From assembly GCA_045579195.1 (NCBI GenBank), contig JAZNLR010000086.1, positions 1 through 7,054 of the forward strand: a stretch of DNA of 7,054 nucleotides, written 5' to 3'. Below are positions 1-6,865 of the stretch, in pieces. The first letter of the stretch is position 1; the number at the start of each line of letters is the position of its first letter. The notes beneath the pieces are model-generated. The model worked only from the letters and a program-made list of their open reading frames with translations. It ran no database searches and was not told the origin of the DNA. Position numbers and translations under genes: made by a program. This DNA comes from JAZNLR01 sp045579195 (lineage in GTDB: Bacteria > Bacillota > Clostridia > Christensenellales > CAMQZB01).

Positions 1-333
1 GAAGCTGTGCCCCAAGAAGAAGAGGGGCAGATTGTATTTTTCCTTCAACATCGCGGAAAAGAAGAGCTCGTCTTTGACAACATCTCCGTAAAGATCCCCT
101 TCCGCAACGCCAATCTTCTCGATTGTGCCCGCCGTCTTACCGTGACCGCGATGGTCGTCCGCAAAGACGACGAATCCGTTTGCATTCAAAAATCGTGCAA
201 AGGCATCGTATCTCCTTGCGTGTTCCGACATTCCGTGTGCAATTTGAACGACACCTTTCGGCTCGGTCACATCCGCCCACTCATAACAGACGATTTCCTT
301 CCCGTCAAACGATTGAATGATGCTCTCTCTCAT
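1..333 (-). CDS. Alpha/beta hydrolase, lysophospholipase / monoacylglycerol lipase-like (N-terminal part, cut by window edge)
   Basis: The frame is open from ATG at 333-331 to base 1 without a stop, giving 111 residues, so the gene continues left of the window. The start follows a strong ribosome binding site, AAAGGAGG (minus strand, 348-341). Visible marks of the serine-hydrolase fold are an oxyanion-hole motif AHGMSEH (residues 32-38), the family signature DDHRGHGKT (59-67) and the start of the nucleophile elbow GHSF (108-111), with Ser110 the expected catalytic serine. DHRGHG with GHS is typical of the Hydrolase_4 group (lysophospholipase, monoacylglycerol lipase, PldB-like). No signal peptide is visible, so it is probably cytosolic. 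It begins 17 bases after the glpK stop on the same strand and is probably cotranscribed with it, which fits release of glycerol from acylglycerols or lysolipids. That substrate is inferred from context; the catalytic Asp and His lie outside the window. Confidence 0.85.
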   Translation of the reverse strand, partial: MRESIIQSFDGKEIVCYEWADVTEPKGVVQIAHGMSEHARRYDAFARFLNANGFVVFADDHRGHGKTAGTIEKIGVAEGDLYGDVVKDELFFSAMLKEKYNLPLFFLGHSF

Positions 334-350
334 GACTTCCCCTCCTTTTT

Positions 351-1841
351 TTACTCTTCCGCCCAATCAAGCGAGCGGGAAACAGCCTTTCTCCACCCTG
401 CATACAGCTTTTCGCGCACGTCCTCTTCCATCGACGGAAGGAACACGCGGTCACAAGACCAGCTCTCCGCGATCTCGTCAAGGCTATTATATGCACCGCT
501 TGCAAGCCCCGCGAGATACACCGCGCCGAGCGCAGTCGTCTCCGTGATGCACGGGCGGTTGATTTCACAATCCAAAATGTCGCTTTGGAACTGCATCAAG
601 AAGTTGTTGTTGGAAGCTCCGCCGTCGCACTTTAACTGCGCAAGCGTAAATCCGCAATCCTTCTGCATTTCAAGAAGGATGTCCCGCGTGCTATACGCCA
701 TCGCCTCAAGGCAGGCACGAACGACGTGATAACGGTTCGTCCCGCGCGTGATGCCGACGATTGTTCCGCGCGCTTCCATATTCCAATACGGCGCGCCCAT
801 CCCCGTGAACGCAGGCACGACGTATACCCCGTCCGTTCCTGAGACCTTCGTCGCAAACTTTTCGGATTCCGCCGCATTCTTGATGAGCTTCATCTCATCG
901 CGAGCCCACTGAATGGTGCTTCCGGCGTTGAAAATGCTTCCCTCCAGCGCGTACGTCATCTTGTCCCCGATCTTCCAGGCGACCGTCGTGATGAGGTTGT
1001 TTTCGGAGAGCACCGGCTCATCCCCCACATTCATCAGGATGAAGCACCCCGTTCCATACGTGTTCTTTGCGCTTCCCTTCCGGAAACAAGCTTGCCCAAA
1101 GAGCGCTGCCTGCTGATCGCCCGCAATGCCGCAGACGGGAACGGACGCGCCCAAAAGGCGGGTATACCCCACGATCTCAGAGGAACTGACAACGCGCGGC
1201 AAAATCTCGCGCGGAATGTGGAAAAGCTCCAAAAGTTCGTCATCCCAGTCCCCCGTGAAGATGTTGAACAGCATCGTTCTCGATGCGTTCGTTGCGTCCG
1301 TCACGAAACTCTCTCCCTTTGTCAGGTTCCAGATGAGGAACGTGTCGATCGTTCCCACACAAAGGCGCCCCTCTTTGATCAGGTCTTGCGTTTCGGGATA
1401 GTGCTCCAAAAGCCACGCGATCTTTGTTGCGGAAAAATATGCGTCCACAACGAGGCCCGTGCGCTCACGAATGAAGTCCACCAGCCCCTCTTTCTTGAGC
1501 TTTTCGCACGCTTCTGCCGTGCGACGGCACTGCCAAACGATCGCGTTTGCAACAGGTTTGCCCGTTTTCCTATCCCACATCACCACCGTTTCGCGCTGAT
1601 TGGTGATGCCGATCCCGTAAATCTCCTCGGGCTCGATTCCGGCATATGCAACGGCCTGTTGCAGGCTTGTAAGCTGTGCCTTCCAGATTTCCAAAGGATC
1701 GTGTTCCACCCAGCCCGTTTGGGGATAGATCTGCGTAAATTCCTGATTGGCAATGGACGTGATCGCGCGAAGCTTTGTGTCAAAGACGACAGCACGCGCC
1801 GAGGTCGTTCCCTCGTCCAATGCGACGATGTAACGTTTCAT
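351..1841 (-). CDS. glpK: Glycerol kinase
   Basis: ATP-dependent phosphorylation of glycerol to sn-glycerol 3-phosphate, in the cytosol; FGGY kinase family. The protein has 496 residues, the usual GlpK length. The N-terminal phosphate-binding loop is ALDEGTTSARA (residues 7-17), with DEGTTS where many homologues have DQGTTS. Other GlpK marks are WQCRRT, YFSATKIAWLL, GTIDTFLIWNL, AGDQQAALFGQ, YGTGCFILMN, PAFTGMGAPYW and the C-terminal adenine-site motif DGGASNNNFLMQ. The frame is open further upstream to an ATG at 1874, but the start at 1841 is chosen because it has an AGGAGAG ribosome binding site and gives the family N-terminus MKRYIVALDEGTTS. The stretch SSSEIVGYTRLLGASVP (about 219-235) has no histidine. 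In enterococcal-type GlpK this neighbourhood carries the histidine phosphorylated by HPr, so PTS activation of that kind seems unlikely here (inference). It is the first gene of the leftward unit, divergent from the dehydrogenase operon. Confidence 0.97.
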   Translation of the reverse strand: MKRYIVALDEGTTSARAVVFDTKLRAITSIANQEFTQIYPQTGWVEHDPLEIWKAQLTSLQQAVAYAGIEPEEIYGIGITNQRETVVMWDRKTGKPVANAIVWQCRRTAEACEKLKKEGLVDFIRERTGLVVDAYFSATKIAWLLEHYPETQDLIKEGRLCVGTIDTFLIWNLTKGESFVTDATNASRTMLFNIFTGDWDDELLELFHIPREILPRVVSSSEIVGYTRLLGASVPVCGIAGDQQAALFGQACFRKGSAKNTYGTGCFILMNVGDEPVLSENNLITTVAWKIGDKMTYALEGSIFNAGSTIQWARDEMKLIKNAAESEKFATKVSGTDGVYVVPAFTGMGAPYWNMEARGTIVGITRGTNRYHVVRACLEAMAYSTRDILLEMQKDCGFTLAQLKCDGGASNNNFLMQFQSDILDCEINRPCITETTALGAVYLAGLASGAYNSLDEIAESWSCDRVFLPSMEEDVREKLYAGWRKAVSRSLDWAEE

Positions 1842-1859
1842 TTTCTCTCCTATCATATC

Positions 1860-1873
1860 TGCATCGAAATGCA
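1860..1873 (-). promoter_or_regulatory. Small UUCG-capped hairpin in the glpK leader
   Basis: On the minus strand the transcript would read UGCAU-UUCG-AUGCA, a perfect 5-bp stem with a UUCG tetraloop, lying between the predicted transcription start (about 1885) and the glpK ribosome binding site. It contains the upstream in-frame AUG at 1874 at its edge. There is no U-run after it, so it is not a terminator. A short stem of this kind can be chance, or can stabilise the mRNA 5' end or serve as a protein site; nothing in the sequence decides between these. Confidence 0.35.
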
Positions 1874-1891
1874 TTTTTTCTTCTTGATTTT

Positions 1892-1920
1892 ATTGTAATA
1901 TAATTCTCAACAAATTTCAA
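1892..1920 (-). promoter_or_regulatory. Predicted sigma-A promoter of glpK
   Basis: Minus strand: -35 TTGAAA (1920-1915), 17-base spacer, -10 TACAAT (1897-1892). Each box matches the consensus at 5 of 6 bases. Transcription would begin near 1885, leaving a leader of about 44 bases before the glpK start codon. That leader is too short to hold the long terminator/antiterminator of the GlpP-controlled genes in Bacillus. The -35 box faces that of the divergent dehydrogenase promoter. Confidence 0.75.
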
Positions 1921-1950
1921 GCCTCTTTTCCAAATTCCCATCGTTTCACG

Positions 1951-1979
1951 TTGACTTTCCACCCCTTTTGGAGTATGAT
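1951..1979 (+). promoter_or_regulatory. Predicted sigma-A promoter of the glycerol-3-phosphate dehydrogenase operon
   Basis: Plus strand: -35 TTGACT (1951-1956), 17-base spacer, -10 TATGAT (1974-1979), each 5 of 6 to consensus. Transcription would begin near 1986, about 30 bases before the ATG at 2017. A GTGAGG ribosome binding site (2005-2010) lies 6 bases before that ATG. Only 30 bases (1921-1950) separate this -35 from the glpK -35, so one regulator bound there or over either box could control both directions. I see no clear long operator palindrome in those 30 bases. Confidence 0.8.
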
Positions 1980-2016
1980 TGACTTGACCAAAACAATCTT
2001 TGACGTGAGGTTATCT

Positions 2017-3456
2017 ATGAACACTTATGACGTTGCAATCATCGGTGCGGGCGTGGTCGGAAGCGAGATTTTCCGCCGCCTTACCTCCCTCGGCCTCTTG
2101 TGCGTTCTCGTGGAGCGCTCGTCTGACGTTGCAGAAGGTGGAGCAAGCAAGGCAAACAGCGGTCTTGTTCACGCAGGCTTTGACTGTAAGCCCGGAACAC
2201 TGAAGGCAAAGTTAAACGTTCGCGGCGCAAAGCTCTATCCCGAGCTCTGCAAGCGACTTTCCGTCCACTTCCGCCCTTCCGGCGCGATCGTTGCCGCAGA
2301 GGAAGAGGACAGAGAACACCTCTTCAAGCTCTGGGAACAGGGTCAGAAGAACGGCGTTCCCGATCTTCGCGTGATTGAACGCGATGAGATCTTAAAGCTC
2401 GTTCCCACTTTGCATCCGCGCATCGCATGTGCGCTCTATGCTCCCACGGCGGGTATTGTTTCCCCCTATGAAATGACCATTGCCTGCGCAGAAGAAGGCG
2501 TTTTGAACGGCGGAACCGTTCGTTTGAACTTCCCCGTCACCTCCCTTTCCCGCAAAGACGGCGTTTGGACGGTTTCGGACGGCACAGAGAAGCTCACCGC
2601 GCGCGCCGTTATCAATTCCGCCGGCGCACAGTCAAACAAGATCAACGCCCTTGCAGGCGCTGAACCCGTCTCCCTTTCCTTCCGCCGCGGAGAGTACGTC
2701 CTTCTGGATCTCACCGAAGGCGAACTCGTCAAAACGACCGTCTTCCCCCTTCCCACTGCAAAGGGCAAGGGAATCCTCGTCACCCCGACGGCACACGGCA
2801 ACCTGATGCTTGGTCCGCCCGCCGCTGACACCGAAGATCCCACGCCGCTTGCGACCCAAGAAGGCATGGCTGCGATCCGAACGGGCGTCACCTCCCTCGT
2901 TGGAAACATCAACTTCCGCAAGGGAATCCGCATCTTTGCAGGAACGCGCGTCTCTTCGGGGGATGACTTCATCATTGAAACTTCAAAGCTCTGCGAAAAC
3001 TATGTCTACCTTGCGGGCATCTGCTCGCCGGGGCTCTCTTCCGCGCCGGCCATCTCGGAGTACGTCGCGGCGCTTCTCACCTCGTTTGGCTTTACCCTTG
3101 AGGAAAAGCCTGACCCCATTTTGAGAAAGCCCATCCCCTCGCCGCTCGGAATGCCCAAAGCCGCGCTCAACGAGCTTATCAAACGCGACCCCGCATTTGG
3201 CCGCATTGTCTGCCGCTGCGAAAAGATCACAGAAGGCGAGATCGTTGCGGCAATCAAAAGCCCCATCCCCGCAGTTACCGTGGATGCGATCAAGAGAAGA
3301 ACACGCGCAGGCATGGGGCGCTGTCAGGGCGGATTCTGTATGCCCCGCGTGACGGAGATCATCGCACGCGAAACGGGCGTCCCCTTGGAAAACGTCACCA
3401 AACGCGGAAAAGGCAGTGAACTCTTAATCGGAAACATCAAGGAGGTCCAGGAATGA
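2017..3456 (+). CDS. glpA: FAD-dependent glycerol-3-phosphate dehydrogenase, GlpA-like, with C-terminal [2Fe-2S] domain
   Basis: Likely oxidises sn-glycerol 3-phosphate to dihydroxyacetone phosphate, passing electrons to FAD and then iron-sulfur centres. The protein has 479 residues. The N-terminus has a Rossmann FAD motif, GAGVVG (residues 10-15), with the ribose-binding Glu33, then GGASKANSGLVHAGFD (41-56), typical of DAO-fold dehydrogenases (GlpA, L-2-hydroxyglutarate oxidase LhgO). The C-terminal BFD-like domain has four cysteines, 399, 401, 436 and 441, in a C-x-C-x34-C-x4-C pattern expected to bind [2Fe-2S]. The open frame extends upstream to 1951, but that stretch covers the promoter; the ATG at 2017 has a ribosome binding site and directly precedes the FAD motif. 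It is the first gene of the operon, overlapping the next gene by ATGA. Sequence alone would also allow another 2-hydroxyacid dehydrogenase of this fold; the divergent glpK is the main reason for the glycerol-3-phosphate call. Confidence 0.85.
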   Translation: MNTYDVAIIGAGVVGSEIFRRLTSLGLLCVLVERSSDVAEGGASKANSGLVHAGFDCKPGTLKAKLNVRGAKLYPELCKRLSVHFRPSGAIVAAEEEDREHLFKLWEQGQKNGVPDLRVIERDEILKLVPTLHPRIACALYAPTAGIVSPYEMTIACAEEGVLNGGTVRLNFPVTSLSRKDGVWTVSDGTEKLTARAVINSAGAQSNKINALAGAEPVSLSFRRGEYVLLDLTEGELVKTTVFPLPTAKGKGILVTPTAHGNLMLGPPAADTEDPTPLATQEGMAAIRTGVTSLVGNINFRKGIRIFAGTRVSSGDDFIIETSKLCENYVYLAGICSPGLSSAPAISEYVAALLTSFGFTLEEKPDPILRKPIPSPLGMPKAALNELIKRDPAFGRIVCRCEKITEGEIVAAIKSPIPAVTVDAIKRRTRAGMGRCQGGFCMPRVTEIIARETGVPLENVTKRGKGSELLIGNIKEVQE

Positions 3457-4724
3457 ACGCGACCTTGCTCAATCAGGAAATCAAAACTGACGTTGCCGTC
3501 ATCGGAGGTGGCCCTGCAGGAATGGCAGCGGCACTTTCCGCATCCAAAAACGGCGCACACGTCTTGCTCATCGAGCGTGACGTCCGCCTTGGCGGCATCC
3601 TTAACCAGTGCATCCACAACGGCTTTGGCTTGCATTACTTCAAAGAAGAGCTGACCGGCCCGGAGTACGCCCAGCGTTTTGCCGAGCGCGTTCTTGCGGA
3701 TGACAACATCGACGTTCTCACCGATGCGATCGTCCTTTCTCTGGACGACGAAAGGAAAACTCTTTCCGTCCTCTCCGCAGGTGGACTTCGTACCGTTTCT
3801 GCAGGTGCAATTGTCCTTGCGATGGGTTGCCGTGAACGCACGGCCGGCGCAATCAGCCTGCTTGGAACTCGCCCTGCCGGCATTTATACTGCAGGCGCGG
3901 CACAGAAATTCATCAATCATTACGGCAAGCTTCCCGGAAAGACCGCTGTCATTCTGGGCTCAGGCGACATCGGCCTTATTATGGCGCGTCGCCTCACCTT
4001 TGAGGGCGCAACCGTCAAGTTCGTTGCCGAACTCATGCCTTATTCTTCAGGCCTCAAGCGAAACATCGTTCAGTGCTTGGACGACTTTGACATTCCCCTT
4101 GAGTTCTCCACCACCGTCACTCGCGTGGTCGGAAAAGAGCGCGTCGAGGGCGTTTTCGTTGCTCGCGTTGATGCGAACAACACCCCCATCCCTGAAACAG
4201 AACGCTTCATCGAATGCGACACACTGCTTCTCTCGGTCGGCCTCATCCCCGAGAACGACCTCATTTCGGACAGCGGCATCACGATGAATGCTATCACAGG
4301 CGGCGCAGAGGCAGACGAATGGCGTCAGACCTCCACCCCCGGTGTGTTCTCGTGCGGCAACGTTCTGCACGTTCACGACCTTGCAGACAACGTGAGCTTA
4401 GAAGGTGAGATCGCAGGTGCGTCCGCAGCGCGCGTTGCACGTGGCGAAGCCCTTCCCCCTTGCACCGTTCGCGTAAACGGAACAGACGGCGTGCGGTATG
4501 CAATGCCCTCCACCCTTTCGGAAGGGGAAGGCAAAGTCACCGTCTTCTTCCGCGTTGGAAAGGTGTTCAAAAACGCAAAGCTGATCGTCACCTCCGGGGA
4601 AACGGTCATTGCAAAGAAAGCGGCGCTCATCTTCACACCGGGTGAGATGGAAAGCGTCAGCATCGATAAATCCAAGCTGTGTGGCGACGTGACGTTGCGC
4701 ATCGAGGAGGGAGAACAGAGATGA
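3453..4724 (+). CDS. FAD/NAD(P)-dependent oxidoreductase, partner subunit of the GlpA-like dehydrogenase
   Basis: 423 residues with a two-dinucleotide-domain (thioredoxin-reductase-like) fold. The FAD motif VIGGGPAGMAA is at residues 16-26, a second dinucleotide motif ILGSGDIG (167-174) should bind NAD(P), and MGCRERTAG lies between them. The C-terminal FAD contact region reads GVFSCGNV (297-304), with Asn303 in place of the Asp found in many thioredoxin reductases. No redox-active CxxC is present, so it is not a thioredoxin reductase. The last ~70 residues look like a small beta-rich domain. This gene type regularly sits between a GlpA-like gene and a DUF1667 gene in Clostridia and Thermotoga, where it is taken to be a subunit or electron-transfer partner in glycerol-3-phosphate oxidation. 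It occupies the place of glpB but is not an obvious GlpB homologue, so no symbol is given. The start overlaps the previous stop by ATGA and has AAGGAGG (3439-3445) upstream. Confidence 0.85.
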   Translation: MNATLLNQEIKTDVAVIGGGPAGMAAALSASKNGAHVLLIERDVRLGGILNQCIHNGFGLHYFKEELTGPEYAQRFAERVLADDNIDVLTDAIVLSLDDERKTLSVLSAGGLRTVSAGAIVLAMGCRERTAGAISLLGTRPAGIYTAGAAQKFINHYGKLPGKTAVILGSGDIGLIMARRLTFEGATVKFVAELMPYSSGLKRNIVQCLDDFDIPLEFSTTVTRVVGKERVEGVFVARVDANNTPIPETERFIECDTLLLSVGLIPENDLISDSGITMNAITGGAEADEWRQTSTPGVFSCGNVLHVHDLADNVSLEGEIAGASAARVARGEALPPCTVRVNGTDGVRYAMPSTLSEGEGKVTVFFRVGKVFKNAKLIVTSGETVIAKKAALIFTPGEMESVSIDKSKLCGDVTLRIEEGEQR

Positions 4725-5071
4725 AAACGACTTGTATTATGTGCCCGATGGGCTGTGCTTTGGAGATCACCGAAGAAAACGGCGTAATTTCGGTCAGCGG
4801 GAACACCTGTAAGCGCGGAGAGACCTACGGAAAGGCGGAGTTCACCTGCCCCGTTCGCGTTGTTACTTCCTTGGTGAAAACGCCAACGGCCATCCTCTCG
4901 GTCAAGACCGACCGCCCCATCGAAAAGAGCCGCATCTTTGAAGTTTTGAAGGCGCTGACCACTCTGTCCGCACCTGAAACCGCAAAAATCGGAGACGTTC
5001 TCGCGGCCGACTTTTTGCAGACAGGGGCAAACGTCGTCATCACGGGCGTCACCCCACTTTCCATTCATTGA
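4721..5071 (+). CDS. DUF1667 cysteine-rich protein, probable iron-sulfur electron-transfer subunit
   Basis: 116 residues. The N-terminus has cysteines 5, 8, 12 and 30 spaced C-x2-C-x3-C-x17-C, followed by Cys43 in FTCPVRVVTS. This spacing resembles the [4Fe-4S] domain at the N-terminus of molybdopterin oxidoreductases, so a [4Fe-4S] cluster is likely (inference). The ending, DVLAADFLQTGANVVIT, matches the DUF1667 pattern. The family is known mainly by its place after the two flavoprotein genes of glycerol-3-phosphate operons; its exact role is unsettled. The frame is open back to an ATG at 4679, but the ATG at 4721 is preferred: it has GAGGAGGGAG (4704-4713) as ribosome binding site, overlaps the previous stop by ATGA, and starts directly before the cysteine motif. 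It has no membrane segment and so cannot act as a GlpC-like anchor. Confidence 0.88.
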   Translation: MKTTCIMCPMGCALEITEENGVISVSGNTCKRGETYGKAEFTCPVRVVTSLVKTPTAILSVKTDRPIEKSRIFEVLKALTTLSAPETAKIGDVLAADFLQTGANVVITGVTPLSIH

Positions 5072-5087
5072 TTTGACTTTCAACAAT

Positions 5088-5882
5088 ATGATCGACACAC
5101 ACATCCACACCGAATTTTCGCACGACTCCTTTGAGCCGATGGAAAGGTATATCCTGCGTGCCATCGAAAAAGGGCTTCCCGCGGTTGGCTTTTCCGAGCA
5201 CTGCGACGGCGATTTTTACGTCAATGACGATTCCCTTCCCCATCTCGACGTCGAGGCTTATATGGAAGGGCTGTTTTCCTTGCGCGAAAAGTATGCCGGA
5301 AAAATCACCGTCCTCTTTGGCATCGAAATAGGATTTGATCAAGGTGCAAGTGAAGTCTTTTATCACGAGCTTTTGAAAAAGTTTCCGTTTGATTACGTCA
5401 TCAACAGCATTCATATGGTGCAGAAGGAGGACTGTTATGCACCTTCCTTCTTCGCAAAGAGGACGCGTGAGGAAGCTTTCTCTGCGTACTTAAAAGACGT
5501 CATCAAGAGCCTTGATGCAACCTTCCCTTACCAGATCATCGGCCACATTGGCTATGGCGGACGGCGCTCGCCTTACCCCAATCCGCGCATGCCGTACGCA
5601 GACTTCCCCGAGCTTTTCGACACCATCTTGACGAAAATCATCGCTCGCGGCGTCGCGCTTGAGGTCAACACGAAGATCCCATTTGCGCTCTTCCAGCCTG
5701 AGCCCTGTGTCTTAAAGAGGTACTTCGAGCTTGGCGGCCGTCGCATCACGCTTGGATCGGACGCGCACACAGCAGACCGCCTTTGCGATCATTTTGACAA
5801 GGCCGTACGCGTTCTCAAGGACATCGGTTTTACGGAAATTCTGTTCTTTCAGAATATGAAGGAAAAAGCTTTCCGCATCTGA
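5088..5882 (+). CDS. PHP-domain phosphoesterase, histidinol-phosphatase HisJ/HisK-like
   Basis: 264 residues, the usual length for the monofunctional PHP histidinol phosphatases, which bind three metal ions in a (beta/alpha)7 barrel. Visible metal ligands are DTHIH (His5, His7), SEH (His38), GIEIG (Glu80), SIHMV (His109), GHI (His153) and LGSDAH (Asp225, His227), so the active site looks complete. EVNTK (192-196) is also family-like. The start is uncertain. The ATG at 5088 puts the first metal motif at residues 3-7, as usual in PHP proteins, but no clear ribosome binding site precedes it. A TTG at 5073 would add five residues and is no better served. Translation may be coupled to the previous gene, which stops 16 bases upstream. 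No histidine-biosynthesis gene is in the window; being last in a glycerol-3-phosphate operon suggests another phosphate ester as substrate (inference). A terminator follows directly. Confidence 0.85.
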   Translation: MIDTHIHTEFSHDSFEPMERYILRAIEKGLPAVGFSEHCDGDFYVNDDSLPHLDVEAYMEGLFSLREKYAGKITVLFGIEIGFDQGASEVFYHELLKKFPFDYVINSIHMVQKEDCYAPSFFAKRTREEAFSAYLKDVIKSLDATFPYQIIGHIGYGGRRSPYPNPRMPYADFPELFDTILTKIIARGVALEVNTKIPFALFQPEPCVLKRYFELGGRRITLGSDAHTADRLCDHFDKAVRVLKDIGFTEILFFQNMKEKAFRI

Positions 5883-5898
5883 CGAAAAAAAGACAACA

Positions 5899-5936
5899 AA
5901 AAAGCCACTGCTTCAAACAGCAGTGGCTTCTTTTTT
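5899..5936. terminator. Bidirectional intrinsic terminator between convergent genes
   Basis: An 11-bp perfect stem, AAGCCACTGCT (5902-5912) with AGCAGTGGCTT (5919-5929), encloses a 6-base loop. It is followed on the plus strand by CTTTTTTCTTC and preceded by an A-rich run (5884-5903) that gives a U-run on the minus strand. It therefore serves the PHP gene (stop at 5882) from the left and the YitT gene (stop at 5944) from the right. Confidence 0.95.
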
Positions 5937-5943
5937 CTTCGTT

Positions 5944-6834
5944 TCAACTTGTCAGCGCGTCGTATTCCTCAATGAATCCCTGACCGAGAACTTCCTTTGC
6001 ATCCGCGATCGTGACGAACGCGTTCTTATCGATCTCTCGAACGACGGTGCGCAGCGTTCCGATCTGCTTTCTCGCAACGACGACAAAGAGGATCTCACGA
6101 TCCTGCCCCGTGAACATTCCGCGCGCCTTAATGCCCGTGTTTCCGCGATTTAAGTCACGGAAAACAGCTTTGGATATCTCCTCCGTCTTATCTGAAATGA
6201 TGAAGACCACCTTTGCAAAGTGCATTCCTTCCAACAGGGTGTTGATCATATACGAGCAGATGACGACGAGGATGATGGCGTACATCGCCTTGTAGATTCC
6301 GAAGACGAACGCACCCACGCAGATGATGAGCGCATCGAGGAAAAGCATGATATTCGCAACGGGAAGATGCAAAAAACGTTTCTTTAAGATTGCCGCAAGC
6401 ATATCCGTTCCACCCGTCGTGGCCCCTGCGCGCAAGACCATTCCCATGCCCGCACCCGCGAAGACGCCCGCAAAGATGCAGCCCAAGAAGACGTCGTTCA
6501 TCTCTAAAAAAGGATTCGGAACATACCCCAAGATCGCAAACGCAATGGAGTTCAAAATGACCGCGAGAAGAGACTTTTCCGCAAAGCGGAAGCCCCTTTG
6601 GCAAATGCTGATGACAAAGAGCGGAATGTTCAAGACAACGTTCGTCACCCAGAGAGGAACGCCACCCTCAAACAGGTCTCCCGTCAACTCTTTGATGACG
6701 ATGGCAAGGCCGGTGACACCCCCGGCAACCAAACCGTTCGGCTCGGAAAGCCAGGTAACACCGATTGCAAGCAGGCAAGAACCCACGGTAATCAGAAATA
6801 AATCGTGAAGCGTCCAACGACGTTTTTTCTCCAT
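5944..6834 (-). CDS. YitT family membrane protein (DUF161 plus DUF2179)
   Basis: 296 residues. After a basic N-terminus (MEKKRRW) come about six hydrophobic segments, near residues 12-29, 36-50, 61-78, 88-105, 115-134 and 159-180, with a further one at 184-200. Conserved marks are EPNGLVAGGVTGLA (31-44) and GATTGGTD (137-144). The C-terminal soluble part, about 208-292, matches DUF2179: GNTGIKARGMFTGQDREILFV, then VVREIDKNAFVTIADAKEVLGQGF. The biochemical role of this family is not established; transport is often assumed. The open frame reaches an ATG at 6867, but that codon overlaps the predicted -10 box, so a transcript from this promoter would lack it. The ATG at 6834 is therefore chosen; upstream it has only a weak GGGG (6846-6843) as ribosome binding site. 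It is convergent with the PHP gene and there is no evident link to glycerol metabolism. Confidence 0.92.
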   Translation of the reverse strand: MEKKRRWTLHDLFLITVGSCLLAIGVTWLSEPNGLVAGGVTGLAIVIKELTGDLFEGGVPLWVTNVVLNIPLFVISICQRGFRFAEKSLLAVILNSIAFAILGYVPNPFLEMNDVFLGCIFAGVFAGAGMGMVLRAGATTGGTDMLAAILKKRFLHLPVANIMLFLDALIICVGAFVFGIYKAMYAIILVVICSYMINTLLEGMHFAKVVFIISDKTEEISKAVFRDLNRGNTGIKARGMFTGQDREILFVVVARKQIGTLRTVVREIDKNAFVTIADAKEVLGQGFIEEYDALTS

Positions 6835-6865
6835 TTCAAAAACCCCAACTTTTTCTTTCAATTCC

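Noticed and set aside
7..729. A 240-codon plus-strand open frame.
   Set aside because: It lies antisense to the hydrolase and glpK coding regions, both of which have clear motifs and ribosome binding sites. Its translation shows no recognisable domain and is of the low-information kind expected from an antisense frame.
1092..1898. A 268-codon plus-strand open frame antisense to glpK.
   Set aside because: It mirrors the codon pattern of glpK, has no domain that I recognise, and runs into the divergent promoter region.
1842..2016. A riboswitch or GlpP-type leader terminator in the divergent region.
   Set aside because: The predicted leaders are only about 44 and 30 bases, and I see no long stem followed by a U-run. 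The small UUCG-capped stem is too short to be either.
5073..5087. TTG at 5073 as start of the PHP gene.
   Set aside because: It has no better ribosome binding site than the ATG at 5088, and the five extra residues lie before the usual PHP N-terminus. It remains possible through translational coupling.
4373..5164. A 263-codon minus-strand open frame across the ends of two operon genes.
   Set aside because: It spans the overlap of the second flavoprotein and DUF1667 genes and the start of the PHP gene, all of which have strong family motifs on the other strand.
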